Of a stretch of 64,000 nucleotides of DNA, positions 54,086 through 63,441 are shown in pieces. The stretch covers positions 6,105,501 through 6,169,500 of the forward strand of contig NZ_CP135275.1 of the NCBI RefSeq assembly GCF_032302195.1, read 5' to 3'. This DNA comes from Paenibacillus sp. MMS20-IR301 (GTDB taxonomy: Bacteria; Bacillota; Bacilli; Paenibacillales; Paenibacillaceae). Positions within the stretch are counted from its first letter, which is position 1. Each line of letters opens with the position of its first letter. A program made the position numbers and the translations under genes. The notes under the pieces were generated by a model. It saw nothing but the letters and a program-made list of their open reading frames with translations, did no database searches and was not told the origin of the DNA.

Positions 54086-55161
54086 TGCAGAAAGCGCACA
54101 GCGCGCGCTGTATTGGCCTTGGCCGGCTGGGCGGCAGCTGAGACTGCCGCGTAATCAGCACGTTCAATCTCTTCAAGAATCCGGTTCAGATGGGAGAAGA
54201 CTGCCCCGAGATCACGGAATGCGGCGAGCGGGCACTCCCCCTGCAGTTCAGCGAACCAGGCCAGCTGTACATCACGGGCACGGCGCAGGCTCTCTGGAAG
54301 GGAGCGTCCGCACTCAGCATCTGACAGTGTCCGGGTACCGTATAAAGCAATGCAGTCCGCAGTAGCCGTCACAACCTCAATCATCCAGTCTGCTGCAGCA
54401 TAATGTGCCGGCAGCAGAGCGATCTCCTCGGCAATACCCTTAACGTATGCGTGTATCCTGCCGAGATGGGATGTGGCCTGTGATAAAGCACCCAGCTCTT
54501 TGCGGCACGGGAAATGGGACAGCGTGTAATGCAGCTCCTTCTGCAGCCGGTCACTCTTTGCCAGCAGCTCACCGGACTGCTTAAGCGCTGCAGGGGCTGA
54601 TGCGGTACCCCGGCTGCCGGCGGTCAGGCCGCTTAAGGCATCAGACAGAAGGAGACTGCCTTCAAGTGCCAAGCTCTTGACCTTGACGAACCCTTTGGGC
54701 GGAACGATAATCATATTTATGGCTAAGGCGATCAGCACGCCGATTAGCGTTTCGGCGACTCTCCAGACAATATACCCATCATGATAGAAGGTAAGCGCCA
54801 GAACGGAGGTTACGCCGACCTGCGACACAGCCTGGATATTAATCCGGCACGCGGTGGCTACGCCTATGCCGAGCAGCAGCATCAGCAGAATGGAGAGCGC
54901 GCCTACATCGAAGAAGCGGCCGACAATCAGGCTGACGATCCCGCCGAGCACAATGCCCAGCAGCCGGTAGGCGCCTTTTTCGAGGGAAGCTTTAACACTG
55001 CTCTGGGTAATCAGAATTGCCGCCAGCGGTGCAAAGTACAGATAATGGTCCCCGTAAAGGCTGTGCACCGCCACCCAGGAGAGTGAAGCAGCGAGCGTAA
55101 TGCGTATCATATAAAGCGATAATCCGTATTTTTCAAGGCGGTCCTGTAACCCCTCGTTCAT
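54061..55161 (-). CDS. FUSC/aromatic acid exporter family membrane protein
   Basis: 366 residues from the ATG at 55161 (AAAGAAG nine bases upstream; ATG at 55170 is possible). About six membrane helices lie in the first 170 residues (IRITLAASLSWVAVHSLYGDHYLYFAPLAAILITQSSVKASLEKGAYRLLG pattern), followed by a cytoplasmic helical domain of about 200 residues. This is the aromatic acid exporter (ArAE/YqjA-like) architecture. It is proposed to export organic acids. Substrate unknown. Confidence 0.85.
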   Translation of the reverse strand: MNEGLQDRLEKYGLSLYMIRITLAASLSWVAVHSLYGDHYLYFAPLAAILITQSSVKASLEKGAYRLLGIVLGGIVSLIVGRFFDVGALSILLMLLLGIGVATACRINIQAVSQVGVTSVLALTFYHDGYIVWRVAETLIGVLIALAINMIIVPPKGFVKVKSLALEGSLLLSDALSGLTAGSRGTASAPAALKQSGELLAKSDRLQKELHYTLSHFPCRKELGALSQATSHLGRIHAYVKGIAEEIALLPAHYAAADWMIEVVTATADCIALYGTRTLSDAECGRSLPESLRRARDVQLAWFAELQGECPLAAFRDLGAVFSHLNRILEEIERADYAAVSAAAQPAKANTARAVRFLQKGLSHKL

Positions 55162-55309
55162 TGATTTCATCTTCTTTCATAAAAGTGAGAAAATTAACAT
55201 GATTTTCAGCCGTTTTCATTATAGCACCCCCAAACGTGCCTGACCGGCTTCAGTTTTTACGAACTTGTTAAGTTTCACGGACTAATTTTTACATTGTAAA
55301 CTATCGCAT

Positions 55310-55329
55310 ATAAAGGATTATTCCTTTAT
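55310..55329. promoter_or_regulatory. Palindrome upstream of the polyamine operon
   Basis: ATAAAGGA-TTAT-TCCTTTAT, a perfect eight-base inverted repeat 130 bases before potA, within the AT-rich upstream region. A TATATATATT stretch follows. It is a possible operator. The rest of 55162-55458 has only a small CCCGC/GCGGG hairpin near 55414. Confidence 0.4.
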
Positions 55330-55458
55330 GCTATATATATTGAAGTCTGTCGAACCAGAGGAGGAAATGTCGCTTATCACCGCATGGCATGCTGCCTGGA
55401 CGGATTGTCTCCCGCAGGAAGCGGGTAAAATAGGTTGTACTACATAAGGTAAGGGAGG

Positions 55459-56583
55459 TTGTTAGCTATAGCTACCCCGGAAGGCACTATCATTTCATTT
55501 GATCAGGTAATTAAGCAATATGACGACGAAGAGGCAGTATTAAAAGGCGTAAGCTTCGAAATTGAACGCGGCAAATTCTATACACTGCTGGGCCCCTCGG
55601 GCTGCGGAAAGACGACCATACTGCGGCTCATCGCCGGTTTTGCCGAGCCGACTGAAGGTTCCATTTATCTGAACGGCAAAGTCATCAATCATATTCCCGC
55701 TAACGAGCGGCAGGTAAATACGGTTTTTCAGGATTATGCTTTGTTCCCGCATCTGAACGTATTTGAGAATGTAGCTTTCGGACTGCGGATCAAGAAGCTG
55801 AAGAAGGATGTCATTACGCAAAAGGTGCAGGAAGCGCTGCGCTTCGTCAACCTGGTCGGCTATGAGCAGCGGGCCATTAATGAAATGTCCGGCGGACAAA
55901 GGCAACGTGTGGCAATTGCCCGGGCAATTGTCAATGAGCCGCAGGTATTGCTGCTGGACGAGCCGCTGTCGGCGCTGGATCTTAAGCTGCGTACGGAGAT
56001 GCAATATATTTTGCGGGAGATGCAGCAGCGGCTGGGCATCACCTTTATTTTCGTTACCCATGACCAGGAAGAGGCGCTGGCGATGTCTGACTGGATCTTC
56101 GTCATGAACGGCGGCAAGATTGAGCAGAGCGGTACGCCTAATGATATCTACGATGAGCCGATTAACCGGTTCGTGGCCGATTTCATCGGGGAGTCGAACA
56201 TTGTGCCGGGCGTGATGATTGAAGACTATGTGGTGGAATTTAACGGCCACCGGTTCGAGTGTGTCGATGCCGGCCTGAAGCCGAACGAAGCGGTGGAAAT
56301 CGTAATCCGCCCTGAGGATCTGGAGATTGCGACGGTGGAAGCCGGTAAGCTGCAGGTGCGTGTGGATTCCCAGCTGTTCCGCGGAGTGCACTACGAGATC
56401 AGCTGTTATGACGGCTCCGGCCACGAATGGCTGGTCCATTCTACGCGCAAGGCGGAGGTAGGCAGCGAGATCGGCCTGTATTTTGATCCGGAAGCCATTC
56501 ATGTTATGCGGTTCGGTGAAACGGAGGAAGAGTTCGACAAACGTCTGGAGGCTTACGGCGAGGTGGAGAGCGATGAAGAGTAA
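55459..56583 (+). CDS. potA: Polyamine ABC transporter ATP-binding protein
   Basis: About 372 residues. Walker [11 protein letters not shown]-loop FQDYALFPH, signature [13 protein letters not shown], Walker [13 protein letters not shown]-loop THDQEEAL, then a TOBE-like regulatory end (about 280-365). It energises spermidine/putrescine import. The start is uncertain: GGGAGG (55453-55458) is followed at once by TTG (55459), while the codon at the ideal distance, 55468, is ATA; there is no ATG or GTG nearby. First of four overlapping genes. Confidence 0.92.
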   Translation: MLAIATPEGTIISFDQVIKQYDDEEAVLKGVSFEIERGKFYTLLGPSGCGKTTILRLIAGFAEPTEGSIYLNGKVINHIPANERQVNTVFQDYALFPHLNVFENVAFGLRIKKLKKDVITQKVQEALRFVNLVGYEQRAINEMSGGQRQRVAIARAIVNEPQVLLLDEPLSALDLKLRTEMQYILREMQQRLGITFIFVTHDQEEALAMSDWIFVMNGGKIEQSGTPNDIYDEPINRFVADFIGESNIVPGVMIEDYVVEFNGHRFECVDAGLKPNEAVEIVIRPEDLEIATVEAGKLQVRVDSQLFRGVHYEISCYDGSGHEWLVHSTRKAEVGSEIGLYFDPEAIHVMRFGETEEEFDKRLEAYGEVESDEE

Positions 56584-57379
56584 GGGCAAGTCGTATTACC
56601 TCATCCCGTACTACCTGTGGATTGCCTTATTCGTTATTGCACCGGTGCTGCTGGTTATCTATTACTCCCTGTTCGATCTCGACGGGAAGCTGACGCTGGA
56701 TAACTACGTTAATTTCTTCACGCCGGTCTATATGAGAATGATGCTGAACTCCTTCTGGTATGCCTTCCTGATCACCCTGTTCTCGCTGCTGGTGGCTTAT
56801 CCGGCGGCGTATCTGCTGACGCGCACAAAGCATAAGCAGCTTTGGCTGCTGCTGATTATTTTGCCGACATGGATCAATCTGCTGCTGAAAACCTATGCCT
56901 TCATCGGCATCTTCGGCACCTTTGGCCCGGTGAACAATTTCTTTGACTTGGTTGGAATAGGTGAACAGCAGATACTCTTTACAGGCTTCAGCTTTGTGTT
57001 CGTATCGGTTTATATTTTCATCCCGTTCATGATTCTGCCGATCTTCAGCGCACTGGATGAGATGAATCTGTCGCTGGTGGATGCAGCGCGTGATCTGGGC
57101 GCCTCCGGCTGGACGACGTTCCGGCGGGTGGTATTCCCGCTCACCATCTCCGGCGTACGCTCCGGCTGCATGGCAGTGTTCATCCCGGCACTGTCGCTGT
57201 TCATGATTACTCGCCTGATTGCCGGCAACCGGGTTATTACGCTCGGTACCGCCATTGAGCAGCACTTCCTCGTCACGCAGGATTGGGGTATGGGCTCTAC
57301 GGTAGCGGTGTTCCTGATCGCCATTATGGCACTGTTCATGATTCTTACGGGCAGCTCGCGGAAGGGGGTGCGCGGGTGA
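56573..57379 (+). CDS. potB: Polyamine ABC transporter permease
   Basis: 268 residues from ATG 56573, overlapping potA by 11 bases (GGAGAG upstream). Six membrane helices, with the coupling loop [35 protein letters not shown] and similar segments match PotB. Confidence 0.93.
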   Translation: MKSKGKSYYLIPYYLWIALFVIAPVLLVIYYSLFDLDGKLTLDNYVNFFTPVYMRMMLNSFWYAFLITLFSLLVAYPAAYLLTRTKHKQLWLLLIILPTWINLLLKTYAFIGIFGTFGPVNNFFDLVGIGEQQILFTGFSFVFVSVYIFIPFMILPIFSALDEMNLSLVDAARDLGASGWTTFRRVVFPLTISGVRSGCMAVFIPALSLFMITRLIAGNRVITLGTAIEQHFLVTQDWGMGSTVAVFLIAIMALFMILTGSSRKGVRG

Positions 57380-58209
57380 GAAGCAAGAATAAAAACGGGA
57401 TAGCGAATATCTATCTGGTGCTGGTCTTCGTTGTCCTGTACGCGCCGATCTTCTACCTGATGTACTACTCGTTCAACAGCGGCGGCACGATGCATGAATT
57501 CGAGGGGTTCACGCTCGACTATTACCGCGAGGTTGTCGGGGACACCCGGCTGATGATTATTATGATTAACACCCTGGTGATTGCGCTTCTGTCTTCGGCG
57601 ATTGCAACAGTAATTGCTGTCATCGGAGCACTGGCGATCCAGCATGTCCGCAGCCGCCGGGCCAAGAATACGCTGCTCTCGCTGAACAATGTGCTGATTG
57701 TCAGCCCGGATGTCATTATCGGAGCCTCGTTCCTGATTCTGTTCACCATTGTCGGAATCAAGCTGGGCTTCACCTCCGTTCTGCTCTCGCATGTGGCGTT
57801 CAGCATTCCGATCGCCGTTATTATGATTCTGCCGCATCTGCAGGAGATGAGCCCGACGCTGACCGATGCAGCCCGTGACCTTGGGGCTACCCGCCGCGAT
57901 GTGCTTACGAAGGTTATTCTGCCGATTATCAAGCCGGGGATCTTCAGCGGGTTCTTCATGGCCCTGACCTATTCCCTGGATGATTTCGCGGTCACCTTCT
58001 TCGTAACGGGCAACGGCTACTCTACGCTGTCTGTTGAGATTTATTCGCGGGCACGGCAGGGGGTTTCGCTGTCGATCAACGCGCTGTCGACGCTGATCTT
58101 CCTCTTCACCATACTGCTGGTAATCGGTTATTACTACCTCAACCAGCGTAAGAACAAACCAATGATGCATACCGCAGAACCGGTTGCCGAAGCGGGGGTG
58201 CCTAGATGA
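57376..58209 (+). CDS. potC: Polyamine ABC transporter permease
   Basis: 277 residues from a GTG at 57376 that overlaps the potB stop in GTGA. Six membrane helices and the coupling loop [22 protein letters not shown]. The PotC hallmark FTLDYYREVVGD and SLDDFAVTFFVTGNGYSTLSVEIYS are present. Confidence 0.93.
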   Translation: MRSKNKNGIANIYLVLVFVVLYAPIFYLMYYSFNSGGTMHEFEGFTLDYYREVVGDTRLMIIMINTLVIALLSSAIATVIAVIGALAIQHVRSRRAKNTLLSLNNVLIVSPDVIIGASFLILFTIVGIKLGFTSVLLSHVAFSIPIAVIMILPHLQEMSPTLTDAARDLGATRRDVLTKVILPIIKPGIFSGFFMALTYSLDDFAVTFFVTGNGYSTLSVEIYSRARQGVSLSINALSTLIFLFTILLVIGYYYLNQRKNKPMMHTAEPVAEAGVPR

Positions 58210-59279
58210 AGCAGCTGATCAATACTTTTCTGGCCATTCTGATTGTCGCTTTCGGGCTGATGTTTCTGGCCTACCGGCTGAATTCAGCGGAAGGCTATTC
58301 CGGCGGCAATACGCTGACCATCTATAACTGGGGTGATTATATCGATCCCGACCTGCTGAAGCAATTCCAGGAGGAGACCGGCATTACGGTCATCTACCAG
58401 ACCTTTGACTCCAATGAAGCGATGCTGACCAAGGTCGAGCAGGGGGGTACGGTCTTCGATGTCGTCGTGCCATCCGACTATGCCATTGCCAAGATGCGGG
58501 AAGAGAATCTGCTGCTGCCGCTCGATCACAGCAAAATTCCGAATTTGACCAATATTGATTCTAAATTCATGGACCTCTCCTTTGATCCCGGCAACATGTA
58601 CTCCGTGCCCTATTTCTGGGGAACTGTAGGCATTATCTACAACCCGGATATGACGGAGGGGATGGATTTCAGCAGCTGGAATTCGCTCTGGGACAAGCGC
58701 CTGAATAACGAAATCTTCCTGGTGGACGGGGCCCGTGAGGTGATGGGGATGGCGCTTAACAGCCTGCATTATTCCGTCAATGACAAGAACGAGGAGCACC
58801 TGCAGGAGGCGCTGTCCAAGCTGAACAAGCTGTCCCCGAATGTCAAAGCGATTGTCGGCGATGAGATCAAGATGCTGTTGGCCAACGAAGAGGCCTCAGT
58901 AGGAATCGTCTGGTCCGGTGATGCTTCAGAGATTATGGACGAGAACGACAAGCTTGATTATGTGGTGCCGGAGGAAGGCTCGAACATATGGTTCGACAAC
59001 ATGGTCATTCCGCGCACAGCAGCTAATGTAGAAGGCGCGCATAAGTTCATCAACTTCATGCTCCGCCCTGATGTGGCCGCGCAGAATACGGAATATGTCG
59101 GCTACTCTACGCCTAACACGCCTGCACTCGCGCTGCTGCCGGAGGATATTTCCGGGGATGAGCGCTTCTACCCGCCCGCCGAGATCACCGACCGGCTGGA
59201 GGTCTATGATAACCTCGGGAAGCGGATGCTCGCCCATTATAACGAGCTGTTCCTGAAGTTTAAGATGAACAAGAAATAG
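58206..59279 (+). CDS. potD: Polyamine-binding protein
   Basis: 357 residues, overlapping potC in ATGA. An N-terminal hydrophobic segment (about 6-23) has no lipobox cysteine, so it is either a cleaved signal or an anchor. The binding domain has TIYNWGDYIDPDLLKQFQEETGITVIYQTFDSNEAMLTKV, VVPSDYAIAKM, YFWGTVGIIYN and WSGDASEIM, as in PotD/PotF. Acidic and aromatic residues in these segments bind the polyamine. Confidence 0.93.
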   Translation: MKQLINTFLAILIVAFGLMFLAYRLNSAEGYSGGNTLTIYNWGDYIDPDLLKQFQEETGITVIYQTFDSNEAMLTKVEQGGTVFDVVVPSDYAIAKMREENLLLPLDHSKIPNLTNIDSKFMDLSFDPGNMYSVPYFWGTVGIIYNPDMTEGMDFSSWNSLWDKRLNNEIFLVDGAREVMGMALNSLHYSVNDKNEEHLQEALSKLNKLSPNVKAIVGDEIKMLLANEEASVGIVWSGDASEIMDENDKLDYVVPEEGSNIWFDNMVIPRTAANVEGAHKFINFMLRPDVAAQNTEYVGYSTPNTPALALLPEDISGDERFYPPAEITDRLEVYDNLGKRMLAHYNELFLKFKMNKK

Positions 59280-59613
59280 GAATTGGAGTTAGAATGGGAT
59301 TGCCTGGCGGCACCTGGACACCCGTATGCGGATTATCTGCGTGCGGGTTTTTTTTGCGGAATGAGCTGGAATGGGGGTAGTTGGTGAACTGGTGAAGAGG
59401 AACTGATAGGGCATGTAAGGTAAGGGGGGACGGGGATGAATAGGCGGGAGCAAGCGGGGATAGGCAAGAGTAGGTATAAGTGAGAAATGAGTATGGATAA
59501 GTAGGAAAGAGTAGGTGTGCGAATGGCAGGAGTAGATATGCGCGAATGACGGGAGGAGGCAGGAATGGCAACCTTAGCAGCATTGGTGGATGTAATTAGA
59601 GTGTTATCCCAAT
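59280..59613. other. Non-coding purine-rich intergenic stretch
   Basis: After a TTTTTT stretch at 59347 (possible potD terminator with GGACACCCGTATGCGG...CGTGCGGG), the plus strand is strongly G/A rich with loosely repeated GTAGG, AAGAGTAGG and GATAAG words up to about 59570. Minus-strand open frames here are only the low-complexity complement. No gene. Confidence 0.5.
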
Positions 59614-59793
59614 TTAGTTGGATTTTATCCACTTGCTGATGAGCAAAAAGCGTCTGCCTGAGAAATAGTTGGAAAAACAGCACTTAATTTGTAATATTTA
59701 ATCTGAAAAGGCTGAATCCTATAGAAATAGATGCTGTTTTTCCACTTAATTGCTCGAAATCGCCCGGAGGCATGAAATTAAGATACGTTTATC
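59614..59793. repeat. Dispersed repeat B, copy 2, interrupted by the insertion sequence
   Basis: Starts TTAGTTGGA like copy 1. It has an internal perfect 12-bp inverted repeat GGAAAAACAGCA (59670-59681) / TGCTGTTTTTCC (59731-59742) and ends ATTAAGATACGTTTATC, where the insertion sequence enters. The last bases of the element continue beyond it at 61033. Confidence 0.72.
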
Positions 59794-61023
59794 TAGGCCT
59801 GTTGATTTACCAGTTTGTGTTAATAAAATGGACGGCTTGAGCTAAATAAATCCTCCACTCCACAGGTAACTTATGCAGCGCAAATAACCGGTCAAAGTTC
59901 GCGAACGTTAACCTAGCGCTAGCGTGCACGATACGATTTCCCTGCTCAAACAGAAACTTTAGCAACACATACACCAATAAAGCCACATAGAGCTGTCCAT
60001 AGACTGCATTTTCTGTGGTTCCAAACAACTTGGGAATGTTTAAATGCTGCTTAATCCAACGAAAAAAAACTTCAATCTGCCAACGTTTCTTATAGATCTC
60101 TGCTATGGCTTCTGGGGAGTGCCAGTGCAGATTTGTTGCGAGAATGACGGGATTTCCCTTGGGATCTTTCAGAATAACCACTCGAAACCGATTCTCGGAG
60201 AGCGCCTTTTTCTTTCCCAATTGGCACGTCAAATCCTGTTCGATCCCTCCCTCAAATGGGCGATTTCGCAGGCGCGGGATGGGATTGGCGAGCGTAGTAT
60301 TATCCTTAAGCCGAATCACAAAATATTGCCGCTCTTTCTGCTCTTGATAGCGGTCAAACAGTTGGTGCTTCCCGTAAGCACGGTCACCCACCAAAATAAA
60401 TTGGCTGTCGAGCAGCGCAGCACAACTGTTTAGATCATGCTGAATGGCCGGGGTCTCCGTCACTTTGTGCAATTCGTTCGAGTCCCCGAGTAACCCGACA
60501 TGCAGCTTAACGCCTGCTTTTCGCCCTTTAATTTGCGCCCACGGCAACCGACCCTGACCGACCGAAATAGTGGTGGAGTCCACGATTAACAGGTCTTTCG
60601 GAATACCGAGGGTACGCTTTGTCTTCCGGTTACATAGCCCTAGCATCAGATTCAATAGACGCTTAAATACTGAAAAAGGAACCGCCTTGGCCTTTTTGGA
60701 AAGGGTAGAATAATTCACCGTACGTTGTCCCTGAAGGGACATTCGCTGTGCGCCGTCTCGGTATCCATCCCACTGCTGAAACGCAGCTTCCGCCAAAAAT
60801 AAAAACAAATCATACACGGTAAATTTACGCGCAACATCCGTATATTGTAATTCTTCCAGGATGGGACGCATGTCTTCCTCGGGAATCACCAATTGCAGAA
60901 TGTGTGAAATTGAAGTAGACTTTTTCATGAGGTCGCCTCGTTTCGGATAGTTTGTAGGGGTACAAACACTTTACCGAATGAGCGGCCTTTTTGCTACCTT
61001 TTTTTGGCTAATCAACAGGCCTA
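59794..61023 (-). mobile_element. IS4-family insertion sequence, 1230 bp, intact
   Basis: Ends are the perfect 14-bp inverted repeats TAGGCCTGTTGATT (59794-59807) and AATCAACAGGCCTA (61010-61023). The 9-bp direct repeat ACGTTTATC flanks both sides (59785-59793 and 61024-61032), the target duplication. It has one full-length transposase gene. The good state of repeats and gene suggests recent movement. Confidence 0.93.
59807..60928 (-). CDS. IS4-family DDE transposase
   Basis: 373 residues. Catalytic acids are D117 (LLIVDSTT), D182 (LVGDRAYG) and E286 in a perfect YREK signature: Y279-x2-R282-x3-E286-x6-K293. The stop codon overlaps the right end of the terminal repeat. GAGG precedes the ATG. 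Confidence 0.95.
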   Translation of the reverse strand: MKKSTSISHILQLVIPEEDMRPILEELQYTDVARKFTVYDLFLFLAEAAFQQWDGYRDGAQRMSLQGQRTVNYSTLSKKAKAVPFSVFKRLLNLMLGLCNRKTKRTLGIPKDLLIVDSTTISVGQGRLPWAQIKGRKAGVKLHVGLLGDSNELHKVTETPAIQHDLNSCAALLDSQFILVGDRAYGKHQLFDRYQEQKERQYFVIRLKDNTTLANPIPRLRNRPFEGGIEQDLTCQLGKKKALSENRFRVVILKDPKGNPVILATNLHWHSPEAIAEIYKKRWQIEVFFRWIKQHLNIPKLFGTTENAVYGQLYVALLVYVLLKFLFEQGNRIVHASARLTFANFDRLFALHKLPVEWRIYLAQAVHFINTNW

Positions 61024-61032
61024 ACGTTTATC

Positions 61033-61644
61033 CACTTACTGATGCTGCGGTCAGTGCCGGGTGGTCTTTCCGGCCATATAACCGGGTAGCCAGGCAACAA
61101 TTCTTCCGCAAATAATCGCTGTCTAAGCCTGTGAGTGTGTACCGGCCCATCACTTACCGCGCCCCTCTAACACCTACCCATCACTTACCCGTCACTTACC
61201 GCACCTACCGCAACTACCCCGCACTCGCCGCGCACCTATCAGGTATCTGCCCCGCACCTGGTACCTTGCAGCCTCGCTACTTACATGCCGTTTGCTAAAG
61301 CTGGCTCACCAGTGCTTTTCACACAAGAATGTTACTTGGCATACGCCTGAGCGGAGAATGAAGCAGAGTTAGCCCTGCCAGGCGCTGCAGCATCCAGCTG
61401 CGTTAATCTGTTAAGTAATCAGCCCCACAATCTGACCGGAGGTGGCAGCACTCCACTGTACCTAAAGCACGGCACGGAAGTCCCGTCCATCACCGCCCAG
61501 CACAATGGCACGACACGGAACTCCACCAACCACTGCACAGTAGCGGCACACAGTAAAATGGTTAGATGATCCGTAGGCCCGCAGTCTGTTGCATTCATGC
61601 CGGTTCGCTGCAGTAACCTCTTTGTTGCGCTTTTTGGCCACAGG
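61033..61644. other. Non-coding region right of the insertion sequence, with a pyrimidine-rich repeat tract
   Basis: The first bases complete repeat B. From about 61141 to 61260 the plus strand is C/T-rich with many imperfect copies of CACTTACC and CACCTACC. The remainder has no credible gene; minus-strand open frames near 61419-61799 are shadows of the next gene. Confidence 0.5.
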
Positions 61645-62319
61645 TTAGTTGAAGTACTCCAGTACGCCCCGCCCCAGCTCATAGCGGCTGATTCGCTCCC
61701 GATTGCTGGTGGGGAGGGGGAGGAGCCAACCCTTGTCTGACAGACTGCGCAGCGTGCGGACTGCCGTCCGGTAATCGACAGTGAAATGCTCTTTAACATC
61801 CTGGGGGCGGATGGGCCGGGCCAGCTGGATAGCCAGCCGGATTACCTCCTGCTCCATAAGCTGCAAGCGGGACACAGGCGTTTCTGCAGGCTGATACCGG
61901 CCGAGCACCATCCGCAGCAGGGTCATGCAGACTTCAGGCCGCTGCTCTACATCATCGTAAGCGAATGAAATGACATGATAGCCCATGGCGTATAAGAAGG
62001 TCTCGCGGTTTAGCTCATTGCAGTATTTGAGCCGGTCCATGTCGCGGACATGGGTGGTATAGCCCTTAATTTCGATGAGCAGCTTCACATATCCGGGCAG
62101 CCAGGCGAAGTCGGCGAAATAGGATCTTCCCCGCCAGTCCAGCACCTCATATTCCGGATGCAGCCCGTCCAGCTGCCCCCGCAGCGGCCACCAGACATTA
62201 CGCAGGAACAGAATTTCTGCATGGCGGTGCCCCCGCTCCAGCCGGCCGCGGCGTTCTCCCTCTGGTCTGCTGTCCAAGTGCCCGTTGATGAACGCCAAAT
62301 GTGCTTCTTCAAATAACAT
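61645..62319 (-). CDS. PD-(D/E)XK nuclease-like domain with C-terminal winged helix
   Basis: 224 residues. The segment YFADFAWLPGYVKLLIEIKGYTTH (about 67-90) fits the D-x(n)-E-x-K core of the PD-(D/E)XK/DUF559 fold, and the following helix and strand (YCNELNRETFLYAMGYHVISFAYDDV) agree with it. Residues 150-220 look like a winged helix (RPQDVKEHFTVDYRTAVRTLRSLSDKGWLLPL). It could be a nuclease or a DNA-binding protein that kept the fold. GGGGGG precedes the ATG. It stands alone. Function not known. Confidence 0.7.
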   Translation of the reverse strand: MLFEEAHLAFINGHLDSRPEGERRGRLERGHRHAEILFLRNVWWPLRGQLDGLHPEYEVLDWRGRSYFADFAWLPGYVKLLIEIKGYTTHVRDMDRLKYCNELNRETFLYAMGYHVISFAYDDVEQRPEVCMTLLRMVLGRYQPAETPVSRLQLMEQEVIRLAIQLARPIRPQDVKEHFTVDYRTAVRTLRSLSDKGWLLPLPTSNRERISRYELGRGVLEYFN

Positions 62320-62344
62320 ATTCGCTCAATCCCCCCTGTAAAAT

Positions 62345-62388
62345 AGAAAACGCCCCGGAAGCCCTCTTAAGGGCAACCGGGACGTTCT
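62345..62388 (-). terminator. Terminator of the methyltransferase gene
   Basis: AACGCCCCGG...GCCCT pairs with AGGGC...CCGGGACGTT. On the minus strand it is followed by TTTTCTATTTT. Confidence 0.7.
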
Positions 62389-62477
62389 TCGTCTCGCTGT
62401 TATTAAGTATAGGCCGGATACTTCAGGAAGGCCAGAGTGCTTTTTATTTACGTATTAGCATTCACACATTCGCACAT

Positions 62478-63302
62478 CTACTTCACTCCGATCCGCATCC
62501 GGTAGCTGATCGGCACCTGCAGGGTCCGGCCTTGGAAATAATCCTGGACCGCTGCCGAGAAACCGGCGATGTCCGTCTCGAGCAGAGCGGGATCCAGCTT
62601 CAGGACGGACTGGATTCCGCCTTGGCTGAGAGTCAGGCCGATGTACCGCTCAGCATTGCAGGCCTCCATATTATGAAAAACAACCTCCCGGGCGTAGGTA
62701 AACAGCCCGCTTGCTTTGATCCGGGCGAGGTGTCCTTCCTTATCCCACTTGCGGGCCTGCTCTGCGGCCGGCTGCCGCTCAGCAAGCAGGGCATCAGCAG
62801 AGGCAATCAGCCCGTTATAGCGGGCTTCAACCGCCGGGTGCAGCATCAGGGGCCAGTCGCAGTCATAGGCGGCAAAGATACCGCCGGTTCGCAGACAGCG
62901 GGAGATTTCCTGCAGGGTGCTGGACGGGTCCATCCAGTGGAAGGACTGCGAGCAGGTAACGATATCGACAGTGCCCGAGGGGAACGGCAGCTCATTGGAA
63001 TAGCCTTGAACAAAGGATAAAGCGCTGCTTCCGGCGTGCAGAGCGGCAAGCTTCTCTTGTGCTTTGCCCAGCATATCGGGATTAGGCTCCACTCCTGTTA
63101 CCTGATCCGCAGCGTCCTTCCACAGGAAGGTGGAGAGACCGGTACCGCAGCCGATGTCAGCCACCAGGGCCGGGCGGCGGCCGAGATAGGTACTCAGCAG
63201 CCCGGTAACCAGCGGCGGCGCTTCGGGCCTGTAGCGGTCGTAATTGTCCTGATAGCCCAGGAACCGGTCAATATTTGCCTTGCTGTTGCCTGATGGAATC
63301 AT
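62478..63302 (-). CDS. Class I SAM-dependent methyltransferase
   Basis: 274 residues. Motif I is VADIGCGTGLSTFLW, with the acidic GVEPNPDM, the post-motif SNELPFPSGTVDIVTCSQSFHWMD and the GGIFAAYD strand. It resembles the ubiquinone/menaquinone and small-molecule methyltransferase group. It lies beside mqnD but is not a recognisable menaquinone enzyme. GGAGG precedes the ATG. Confidence 0.88.
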   Translation of the reverse strand: MIPSGNSKANIDRFLGYQDNYDRYRPEAPPLVTGLLSTYLGRRPALVADIGCGTGLSTFLWKDAADQVTGVEPNPDMLGKAQEKLAALHAGSSALSFVQGYSNELPFPSGTVDIVTCSQSFHWMDPSSTLQEISRCLRTGGIFAAYDCDWPLMLHPAVEARYNGLIASADALLAERQPAAEQARKWDKEGHLARIKASGLFTYAREVVFHNMEACNAERYIGLTLSQGGIQSVLKLDPALLETDIAGFSAAVQDYFQGRTLQVPISYRMRIGVK

Positions 63303-63441
63303 AAGATGAGCCTCCTCACGGATTGTAGATAGGGTAAGGGTTGGAAAGCCTGGTGGCTACCAGGATTATTCAATTATCTGACTCCGGAGCGGCGGGGCCG
63401 CCTGGCTACCGGCAGAATGGTCCAGAACTCCGGTAATGCAG

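Noticed and set aside
59333..59683. Minus-strand frame of about 116 codons rich in Ser, Pro and Leu
   Set aside because: Complement of a purine-rich low-complexity tract partly inside repeat B. No ribosome-binding site and no domain-like composition.
61419..61799. Minus-strand 126-codon frame beside the nuclease-like gene
   Set aside because: Overlaps the better-supported gene at 61645-62319 in another frame and has an unlikely residue composition.
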